Assembly (NCBI GenBank): GCA_037440525.1
Contig: JBBITW010000218.1
Span: 1 to 5,354 of the forward strand
Source: JBBITW01 sp037440525
Lineage (GTDB): Bacteria; Desulfobacterota; BSN033; UBA1163
DNA length: 5,354 bases
Direction: 5' to 3'
Shown: in pieces, positions 1 to 5,354 of the stretch
How the letters are laid out: every line of letters begins with the position of its first letter
Numbering within the stretch: position 1 is the first letter of the stretch
Notes under the pieces: model-generated
What the model was told of the DNA's origin: nothing
Databases searched by the model: none
The model's input: only the letters and a program-made list of their open reading frames with translations
Translations under genes and position numbers: made by a program

Positions 1-7
1 TAGAGCT

Positions 8-2224
8 TTAATATTCTTTAGCTTTGTATACTTTACAAAGGGCTGTTTTTAACCCCCATGTCCCGAGTATTGGATTACAATATTCAGGGTCATCATCCAA
101 AAGTACCTCCACATTCCAATCCCAAACTCCATGGAGCCATGGTTCCTCCCCGGGTAACTCAGGACGCCACCACCCATGCTGAGCATGGACCACATTTGGA
201 TCAATCCTTTCAAATAGCATGGCTTTCTGCTTTATTCTCCCTCTTGGAGTTTCAATCCATACCCAATCACCTTCTTTTATACCCAATCTTTGAGCAGTCT
301 CTGGATGGATCTGCATTATAGGATGTGGATATTCCTTTCTTAAAGATTCTATCTGTCGCCATTCCGAATGGTAATATTTATCGATCCTTCCACCTGTAAG
401 GAGTGTAAAGGGATATTCTTCAAGGAGCTCTGGTTTACTGATCACAGTTTCATGAGCTTCTCTAAATTGGGGTAGGGGGTCATAACCTAAAATTTCAAAG
501 ACAGTTGAATAAAGTTCTACTTTACCAGTAAGGGTTCCAAAACCTCTCTCCTCATATTTTTTAAATTTTGGAGGAGGTTTATAGAGCCAAACCTTATCTA
601 CAAACTCTTTAAGAGTATACCCAGCCGGTTTTAATTGATAGTCATATACCTCCTCAAGTGTTTCCCAGGGCCAATATTCTTCTTGGCCTAATCTCATTCC
701 CAATCCCCTGAAGAAATCAAAATCCGTTCTGTAGGCATATTCACCAGGTATGGACAAGGGTAAGGATTGTTCTGCAGCAGCCATATAAGGTTGATCTGAA
801 TGGGGGAGGATAAGGGCTGGCCTTTCCAGCCAACAAGCGGCAGGAAGCACATAATCCGCAAGCGAAGCACTCGGGGTTTCAAAAAAATCCATAACAACAT
901 AGAGATCCAAATTTTTAAGAGCTTTATAGATGAGCTTAGTATTAGAGAATGTTACCATTGGATTACTCTGATAGGTGATTAGTGCTTTGATAGGGTAAGG
1001 TTCCCCAGTTATCATTGCTCTAAATGCACTTGGTGCATTTGCAAAAGTCCATGGTGTTGCACCTGTCCTCCCCCAGGCCTTCATCATGGCGTCCTGGACA
1101 ATCTGCCTTCCCTTCCAACTGAATAGTCTGAAACGATCATATCCAATCTGTTTTGCTTTTTGCTCTGCAGAAAGCATATGCATAAGCTCCATCTCACGGC
1201 TTGGTATGACATCAGGATGATGGTGCTCTCTAAATTCTTCACCCCCCTCCACATCAAGGTTTCCAATTATAGCTGCCAGTATCCATCTGGCATGAAGAAT
1301 TTCAGCATTATTCTGCTGTTGCTCAACCCCCATCCCCTCGATAATGGTGCCCGGTTTAGTGGTTGCATACATCCTTGCTGCTTCAGTTATCTTCTCAGCA
1401 GAAACACGTGTTATTATGGCTACCTTTTCTAAAGAGTATTCCTTTAAACGCTCTTTCAGTTTATCAAAACCATAACACCATTTGTTTACAAAATTGGAAT
1501 CATAGAGGTTTTCATCGATGATAATTTTTATCATCCCCATCAGTAGGGCACAGTCAGTACCGTGTCTCAATTGAAGCCAGATATCCGCATTAGGGGCCTG
1601 ACCAGTTCCACGAGGATCAATGACAATTAATTTAGCCCCTTTTTTTCTTGCCTCTCTAATATCATAGAGTGTTCGAGGCCGAGCCGGAGGAAGCTGAATT
1701 CCAAGAAGCACAATACATTTAGTTTTTGGTGAAACAGCATAAAAACTGAAATTCCCACATATGGTATATGCAATGATTTGCCTGGGGCCGCTGCAAATCA
1801 TACCCTGACCAAGTTCATTTGGACTTCCAAAGAGGTTAAAAAACCGACGACCAAATTCCCAGTGTGTTCTGTAAGTACCTGTGGTTGAGGCTACAGTCTC
1901 AGCACCATATTTTTCTTTAAGTTTACTTAATCTTTCTGCGATCTCATCAAGGGCTTCTTCCCAGGATATCTGTTTCCATTTGCCTTCTCCTCTATCACCA
2001 ACCCTCTTGCGGGGAAACCTTAAACGATCAGGATGATACACATACTCTTTAGCCCTTTTTGCCCTTGGGCAACCACGAAGGCGTGGAAAAATCTTTCGAG
2101 GATAATCAGGATTCTCCTCAATCCCAATAAGTCTTCCATCTTTAACTTTTACGAATACCCCGCATTCACCTTTACACCAAAGACAAATTGACCTTTTTGT
2201 TTCTACGTCTTTAATGTTTGTCAT
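8..2224 (-). CDS. Acetylene-hydratase-like molybdopterin (Mo/W-bisPGD) oxidoreductase, catalytic subunit
   Basis: This is a 738-residue member of the DMSO reductase family, full length for the single-subunit branch. The N-terminal 4Fe-4S site is C14-x2-C17-x3-C21-x30-C52, with Arg54 two residues after the last cysteine, where relatives carry Lys or Arg. The main molybdopterin domain follows: ISWEEALDEIA (86-96), the likely Mo/W ligand Cys144 (a TGC codon, so not selenocysteine), and VIDPRGT (201-207) with RHGTD (220-224). GTLTGKVELYS (563-573) leads into the C-terminal dinucleotide-binding domain (about 603-735). Several stretches resemble Pelobacter acetylene hydratase as I remember it, but that enzyme's catalytic Asp13, directly after the second cluster cysteine, is Lys18 here. 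Acetylene hydration is therefore unlikely and a redox role more likely; the substrate is unknown. There is no Tat or Sec signal, so it is probably cytoplasmic. No FeS or membrane partner gene is visible. The ATG start has AAGAGGA upstream at 9-nt spacing. Confidence 0.93.
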   Translation of the reverse strand: MTNIKDVETKRSICLWCKGECGVFVKVKDGRLIGIEENPDYPRKIFPRLRGCPRAKRAKEYVYHPDRLRFPRKRVGDRGEGKWKQISWEEALDEIAERLSKLKEKYGAETVASTTGTYRTHWEFGRRFFNLFGSPNELGQGMICSGPRQIIAYTICGNFSFYAVSPKTKCIVLLGIQLPPARPRTLYDIREARKKGAKLIVIDPRGTGQAPNADIWLQLRHGTDCALLMGMIKIIIDENLYDSNFVNKWCYGFDKLKERLKEYSLEKVAIITRVSAEKITEAARMYATTKPGTIIEGMGVEQQQNNAEILHARWILAAIIGNLDVEGGEEFREHHHPDVIPSREMELMHMLSAEQKAKQIGYDRFRLFSWKGRQIVQDAMMKAWGRTGATPWTFANAPSAFRAMITGEPYPIKALITYQSNPMVTFSNTKLIYKALKNLDLYVVMDFFETPSASLADYVLPAACWLERPALILPHSDQPYMAAAEQSLPLSIPGEYAYRTDFDFFRGLGMRLGQEEYWPWETLEEVYDYQLKPAGYTLKEFVDKVWLYKPPPKFKKYEERGFGTLTGKVELYSTVFEILGYDPLPQFREAHETVISKPELLEEYPFTLLTGGRIDKYYHSEWRQIESLRKEYPHPIMQIHPETAQRLGIKEGDWVWIETPRGRIKQKAMLFERIDPNVVHAQHGWWRPELPGEEPWLHGVWDWNVEVLLDDDPEYCNPILGTWGLKTALCKVYKAKEY

Positions 2225-2299
2225 CTTGGTATTTCCTCTTTTATTAATTAGAAAAAATATTTTTTAGTGAATCAAATCTCCAAATTTTTATAAATTTAA
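2225..2299 (-). promoter_or_regulatory. AT-rich leader upstream of the oxidoreductase gene, possible promoter region
   Basis: The roughly 75 bp before the oxidoreductase start are almost entirely A and T, in contrast to the flanking genes. They include a 14-bp palindrome (six A, TA, six T) at 2252-2265. The stretch lies between the nitrilase remnant and an intact gene, so it is the most plausible place for a separate promoter. I could not find a -35/-10 pair with good sequence and spacing, so no exact promoter is called. Confidence 0.3.
2234..2240 (-). promoter_or_regulatory. Ribosome-binding site of the molybdopterin oxidoreductase gene
   Basis: The minus strand reads AAGAGGA, followed by a 9-nt spacer and the ATG at 2224. 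This supports the chosen start, and the first cluster cysteine then falls at residue 14, as expected for an enzyme without a leader peptide. Confidence 0.7.
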
Positions 2300-2326
2300 A
2301 TTGGCATCCAATCATTTGGATTCCAA
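2300..2326. promoter_or_regulatory. Two adjacent small inverted repeats, possible operator
   Basis: Two dyads lie side by side about 75-100 bp before the oxidoreductase start. One is ATTGG-CAT-CCAAT at 2300-2312 and the other is TTGGA-T-TCCAA at 2316-2326. Both have perfect 5-bp arms and share the TTGG/CCAA core, with centres 15 bp apart, so they are also a diverged tandem repeat. The place suits a regulator-binding site, but short dyads in AT-rich DNA arise by chance, and a 15-bp spacing does not put both on one face of the helix. The first codons of the region belong to the end of the nitrilase remnant. Confidence 0.3.
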
Positions 2327-2561
2327 TAATTTACTTCCATCCCCTCTGGCAAAAAGGAGTTTTTCAGTAAAAGTAGGAATAAGTTTTCTATGAACTCCCA
2401 TGATATTACCCTTGCAATCAATTAATAAATAGTTGAAAGTTATACAGTGTTCCCATTGAGAGGGGATATCTTTCATTTATCCCGATCACTACATAAATAT
2501 TTGAATCTCGTGCACCTTGACAAAGTCTTTCTGTTGCAGGACTAAGATGTTTATCACTCAA
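2312..2561 (-). pseudogene. Nitrilase (carbon-nitrogen hydrolase) gene remnant, truncated at both ends and frameshifted
   Basis: Reading right to left just past the dehydrogenase stop, one frame encodes LSPATERLCQGARDS, then IYVVIGINER and MGTLYNFQLF. It hits TGA at 2418-2420. Shifting by one base from 2419 continues the homology with GNIMGVHRKLIPTFTEKLL and ARGDGS, up to a TGA at 2312-2314. These blocks match the middle of nitrilases in order and spacing: a (V)IG.NER strand, GTLYN, HRKL.PT containing the catalytic lysine, and GDGS. The N-terminal third with the catalytic glutamate is missing, as is everything after GDGS including the catalytic cysteine region. Only about 85 residues of a family usually above 300 remain, so it cannot be active. 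No start codon or ribosome-binding site serves it. It lies in the same direction as its neighbours, which suggests that a nitrilase was once part of this cluster. Confidence 0.88.
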
Positions 2562-2562
2562 T

Positions 2563-3786
2563 TTATATTTCCCATCCAACAAAAGATTTTTCATAAAGAT
2601 CGATCACATCCTTCATCGTCGCCTTCCGAATATTCACAGAGGGAACCATTGCATTCAATGGGTATTCTTTGGTTGGATCGTATACCCCATACATTCCTCC
2701 CATTATCATCTTGGCCATCTGAGGGATGGCTTTACGATCAACCTGGGAATCTGAGTATTTTCTTGGAAACCTTAGATCCACAAAGAGTCTTTTTATAGCT
2801 TTTATAGCGCAGGGTGCTAAATCTTCTATTGATTTGCCAATGTCAGATTCCCCTAAATGCTTTGCTAACATAGCAAATCTTTGGTAGCTGGCTGGGAGAT
2901 TAAATTCCATTATATAGGGGAGGAGGGTTCCAATGGCTACACCATGAGGTATCTTGAACATTCCTTCCATGGGAATGGTCATGGCGTGAGTCAACCCAAG
3001 ACGAGCATTCCCGCAGGCCATATTGGCCATAGTGCTTCCTATTAAGCATGCCTCCTTCGCATCAAGATCATCGCTTGTGGCTGCAGACCTCAAGTTGTGA
3101 TATATCAGATTGATAGAAGAAAGGGCTAAAGCGTCTGTAATAGGAGTGGTCATCGTTGTAAAAAATGCTTCAATTGCATGGCTTAAAGCATCAATCCCAC
3201 TTACAACGAATTGCCAAAAAGGCAAACCCTTTAATATTAAAGGATCGAGGATAGCAACCTTTGGGAAATACATTGGACTTCCCACAACCATCTTGGTATG
3301 ATAATCTTCATCTTTAAGGACAATAAATTGAGAGACCTCGGCTCCAGAGCCTGCAGTGGTGGGTATAGCGATGAGAGGAAGGGGTGGCTTCGAGGCTTTA
3401 TTTAAGCCCACATAGTCTTTAATCTTTCCTCCGTTAGCCAATACCACTCCAATGCCTCTACCTGCACAGATTGGGCTACCTCCGCCGATAACAACGATAC
3501 CATCACATTTCTCTTTGGAACCTACTTCTACACCCTTTCCAACAGTCGTTTCACCTGGGTCTTCTTCTACCTCATCAAAAACCACATATGGAATCCCATT
3601 CTTTTTTAAAGACTCTAATACCTCCTCGACCAAACCTGCACTTTTCACCCCTTTATCAGTCACGATGAGGGCTTTTTTTGCATTAAGGTTTTTGAATTCC
3701 TGTCCTGTCTCTCGAACGCTGTTAACACCATGGATAATCTTCGTTGGTAGATAAAAAGTGAATATATTTTGATCTCCTGTTCTCAT
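2563..3786 (-). CDS. Iron-containing (group III) alcohol dehydrogenase
   Basis: This is a 407-residue Fe-ADH family protein of normal length, expected to interconvert an alcohol and its aldehyde or ketone with NAD(H) in the cytoplasm. The N-terminal nucleotide-binding half has VTDKG with Asp44, at the position of the FucO Asp that favours NAD over NADP, and VVIGGGSP (98-105). The C-terminal helical half has the four metal ligands: Asp199 and His203 in GIDALSHAIEAF, His267 in GLTHAM, and His281 in IPHG. Three usually conserved positions differ: the Asp and Lys of GGGSxxDxAK are Cys107 and Arg110, and the second His of the HxMxHP motif is Ile271. Activity or coenzyme handling may therefore be unusual, although the metal site looks intact. 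The ATG has GAGGAG 8 nt upstream. The gene starts 52 bp after the M24-like gene. Its last five codons border the nitrilase remnant and may derive from it. The substrate cannot be told from sequence. Confidence 0.93.
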   Translation of the reverse strand: MRTGDQNIFTFYLPTKIIHGVNSVRETGQEFKNLNAKKALIVTDKGVKSAGLVEEVLESLKKNGIPYVVFDEVEEDPGETTVGKGVEVGSKEKCDGIVVIGGGSPICAGRGIGVVLANGGKIKDYVGLNKASKPPLPLIAIPTTAGSGAEVSQFIVLKDEDYHTKMVVGSPMYFPKVAILDPLILKGLPFWQFVVSGIDALSHAIEAFFTTMTTPITDALALSSINLIYHNLRSAATSDDLDAKEACLIGSTMANMACGNARLGLTHAMTIPMEGMFKIPHGVAIGTLLPYIMEFNLPASYQRFAMLAKHLGESDIGKSIEDLAPCAIKAIKRLFVDLRFPRKYSDSQVDRKAIPQMAKMIMGGMYGVYDPTKEYPLNAMVPSVNIRKATMKDVIDLYEKSFVGWEI

Positions 3787-3794
3787 AATAAACT

Positions 3795-3800
3795 CTCCTC
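3795..3800 (-). promoter_or_regulatory. Strong ribosome-binding site of the alcohol dehydrogenase gene
   Basis: The minus strand reads GAGGAG, followed by an 8-nt spacer and ATG at 3786. This is the best Shine-Dalgarno match in the window and fixes the dehydrogenase start. The 52-bp gap after the M24-like stop shows no hairpin followed by a T-run, so read-through from the upstream gene is plausible. Confidence 0.75.
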
Positions 3801-3838
3801 ATACAATGATCAAAGCGTCTTCTTCAAATCTCTGATGA

Positions 3839-5179
3839 CTATCTCGAACTTATTCTCCAACGCCGCTGGCTTAAGGTGGTCGTAAATTCGAGAGGGGTAT
3901 TAACAATCCTGTAAGGGCCATCTTTAGTGACCCATATCGTATCACCAAGCATGATGCCAACGTCGTCTCGCCAGTTTGGATCATGAATGTCGATATTCGT
4001 CCCAAAGACCATGTTCTCTTTTATCTCAAGGGATCCGATACCACCTTCCCCGGAGAGGGATTCCCTCCCAATTCGCTCGTAATCACCAATCTCTTCTTTC
4101 CTTTTCTTAGGGGGATAGGTAATGGCTGGGAACTCAGGTGAGGAGAGTCCATGCCCATGAAATCCTATTTCAATATAATCCATTTTGGCTTTATAGACCG
4201 GACCTCTGAAACCTTCTACGACATCGTCCAACTTCGTTCCTGGCCGAAACTTCTCGATTCCATTCTGAAAACATTCGACGGCAACATCATGGATTCTTCT
4301 CAACTCCTTCGGTGGTCTTCCGATAAAGACCGACTTTTCAACTGCTGTCAAATATCCACCATAACTCGTATGAAATTCAGTGATCACCAAATCTCCTTTC
4401 TTTAAGACCCGGGTCGTAGGGGAGTAAGGTTGCCCCCTTCCATGGAGTAGATGTTGTCTATACTCTTTATCTGTAACTGATCCAGAGGCAAGAAGATTGA
4501 AAATGAATGCCTCTCCCCCATTACTTATATCAGCCTTGACCATGTTTGCATAGAGTTCGCATTCTTTTACTCCAGGTTTACAGGAATCAATCATTGCCTC
4601 TATCTTTAAGCGGGCAATCTTTCCACTTTTCTTTATCATATCAATCTCTTCTTGACTCTTGATCATCCGAACCTGCTCCAAGAGTGGAGTCGCATCTGTA
4701 AGACAAGCATTTGGTAATTCCTTTTTTAAGAAGTTATATTCCTGATATGGGATAGTATAACTTCTAAAGGCTCCACTAAAGCCAACAAGACCAATATTGG
4801 CCTTTTCATACCCTCCCTCTATCAGGGTCCCAATCACAGGTAAAAGTCCTGACATCTCCCTTGTTTCATCGATCCAGTTCTGAAACGACCGGTAGAAAGG
4901 GTATGGGAATGAGTGAATATGCGGAGGTGCTGCAAAGACGATGGGCTTCCCTTTGAGGGGAAAGATGCACATACCTCCCATTCTCTGACTCGTAATTTGT
5001 GTAAGGTATCTAAAATTTGCACTACCCATCCCGAAGAATCGATCACTATCCCATAGGAGCAGACAGTCGATACTGTTTAAAGCCATTAGCTCTCTTACCG
5101 CAGTCCATCTCCTATCCCGTTCACTTAAAGATAGCTGGGGAAGATATTCCATCATGTTCACAATCTTTTTCTCCTTCAT
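3839..5179 (-). CDS. Creatinase/Xaa-Pro peptidase-like (M24 fold) protein with degenerate metal site
   Basis: With the ATG chosen here the protein has 446 residues. A creatinase N-terminal domain (about 16-165) precedes a pita-bread domain (about 168-440), entered through VRMIKSQEEIDMIKKSG. The five ligand positions of metal-dependent M24 enzymes can be aligned by eye. The first Asp is Glu268 (in GDLVITEFH), the second is Ala279 (GYLTAVEKS), the His is kept as His343 (HGHGL), the first Glu is Asn395 (MVFGTNID), and the second Glu is Gly412 (MLGDTIWVT). It is therefore probably not a dinuclear metallopeptidase. Creatinase itself works without metal, so a non-peptidase hydrolase is possible. 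His243 or His246 could be the counterpart of the creatinase catalytic His, but this is uncertain. There is no signal peptide. The frame also opens at GTG 5191, but the AGGAG there overlaps that GTG and sits 11 nt before ATG 5179. A third option is GTG 5161, 9 nt after AAGGAG. Confidence 0.88.
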   Translation of the reverse strand: MKEKKIVNMMEYLPQLSLSERDRRWTAVRELMALNSIDCLLLWDSDRFFGMGSANFRYLTQITSQRMGGMCIFPLKGKPIVFAAPPHIHSFPYPFYRSFQNWIDETREMSGLLPVIGTLIEGGYEKANIGLVGFSGAFRSYTIPYQEYNFLKKELPNACLTDATPLLEQVRMIKSQEEIDMIKKSGKIARLKIEAMIDSCKPGVKECELYANMVKADISNGGEAFIFNLLASGSVTDKEYRQHLLHGRGQPYSPTTRVLKKGDLVITEFHTSYGGYLTAVEKSVFIGRPPKELRRIHDVAVECFQNGIEKFRPGTKLDDVVEGFRGPVYKAKMDYIEIGFHGHGLSSPEFPAITYPPKKRKEEIGDYERIGRESLSGEGGIGSLEIKENMVFGTNIDIHDPNWRDDVGIMLGDTIWVTKDGPYRIVNTPLEFTTTLSQRRWRISSR

Positions 5180-5190
5180 CGATCGAGCCA

Positions 5191-5195
5191 CTCCT
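5191..5195 (-). promoter_or_regulatory. Ribosome-binding site deciding the M24-like gene start
   Basis: The minus strand reads AGGAG, whose last G is also the first base of a GTG codon in the M24-like frame. It cannot serve that GTG and instead points to ATG 5179 with an 11-nt spacer, which is slightly long. A second Shine-Dalgarno match, AAGGAG at 5171-5176, lies just inside the frame and could serve GTG 5161 at 9 nt. Confidence 0.45.
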
Positions 5196-5262
5196 GCGTT
5201 AGTACGATACTATATTAGCCCTGCCATGTCTGTATGATGAAAGCCATGAATAATTGAACTTT

Positions 5263-5352
5263 CTAATTGGGCAAAGAATTTAAATATTTAAGGGCTTCCT
5301 CCAGGGATACAACATCACCATATTTTGCATCGATATCGAAGAGGTTGGAAAA
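5263..5352 (-). CDS. C-terminal end of an unrecognised protein, cut by the window edge
   Basis: From the right edge one frame stays open for 29 codons to a TAG at 5263-5265. It ends in FDIDAKYGDVVSLEEALKYL plus a short tail. The composition looks like a real protein end: an acidic, hydrophobic strand-like segment, then an amphipathic helix that starts at SLEEA. The other two minus-strand frames also end at stops, but give less protein-like sequence. The gene lies 71 bp or more upstream of the M24-like gene in the same direction, so it could be the preceding gene of the same cluster. I do not recognise the family from this fragment and assign no function. Confidence 0.5.
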   Translation of the reverse strand, partial: FSNLFDIDAKYGDVVSLEEALKYLNSLPN

Positions 5353-5354
5353 AT

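Noticed and set aside
58..321. Plus-strand open frames across the window, such as this one and those at 1160-1432, 2517-2798 and 3452-3754.
   Set aside because: They lie antisense to strongly supported genes, have no recognisable domains, and show composition expected of reversed coding sequence.
8..2224. Naming the oxidoreductase acetylene hydratase.
   Set aside because: The catalytic Asp after the second cluster cysteine is Lys18, so overall similarity does not support the activity.
2252..2265. A-run/T-run palindrome as a rho-independent terminator.
   Set aside because: It has no GC stem and lies just upstream of a gene start, about 300 bp after the dehydrogenase stop. It is better seen as AT-rich leader.
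2563..5179. M24-family protein next to an Fe-ADH as a DMSP catabolism pair (DddP-like lyase plus DddB-like dehydrogenase).
   Set aside because: DddP needs its M24 metal ligands, and four of the five aligned positions are non-ligand or changed here. No other ddd-type gene is seen.
5199..5214. Small inverted repeat (TAGTA-N3-TACTA) upstream of the M24-like gene as an operator or promoter element.
   Set aside because: The arms are 5 bp and AT-rich, no second copy exists, and no -35 box at proper distance was found. Chance is sufficient.
1..5354. tRNA, rRNA, CRISPR arrays, insertion sequences, integration sites and riboswitches.
   Set aside because: No long direct repeats, transposase-like frames, terminal inverted repeats or structured-RNA signatures were seen on either strand.

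Overview
The window holds a co-directional minus-strand cluster from what looks like an anaerobic bacterium. Purine-rich ribosome-binding sites precede the genes, base composition is AT-leaning, and the largest protein is a cytoplasmic-type Mo/W-bisPGD enzyme of the acetylene-hydratase-like branch of the DMSO reductase family. Sulfate-reducing or syntrophic Desulfobacterota, or a similar anaerobic lineage, would fit, but nothing in the window fixes the taxon.

In transcription order (right to left): (1) the last 29 codons of an unrecognised gene entering from the right edge; (2) a two-domain creatinase/Xaa-Pro peptidase-like protein (M24 'pita-bread' fold) that lacks most of the metal ligands; (3) a full-length iron-containing alcohol dehydrogenase with all four metal ligands but altered nucleotide-motif and active-site residues; (4) a 338-bp stretch that is not empty: its first 250 bp are a truncated, frameshifted remnant of a nitrilase gene, followed by two adjacent small inverted repeats and a very AT-rich leader; (5) a complete 738-residue molybdopterin oxidoreductase ending at the left edge. 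There are no convincing genes on the plus strand.

The M24-like gene and the dehydrogenase are 52 bp apart and could share a transcript. The oxidoreductase may have its own promoter in the AT-rich leader. A metal-free hydrolase-like protein, an alcohol/aldehyde dehydrogenase, a lost nitrilase and a Mo/W enzyme suggest a catabolic cluster for a small organic, possibly nitrogen-containing, substrate; this is inference and the substrate is unknown. The striking theme is that each intact enzyme departs from its family at functionally important positions while keeping an undamaged reading frame. That looks like altered function rather than decay, whereas the nitrilase is clearly dead.
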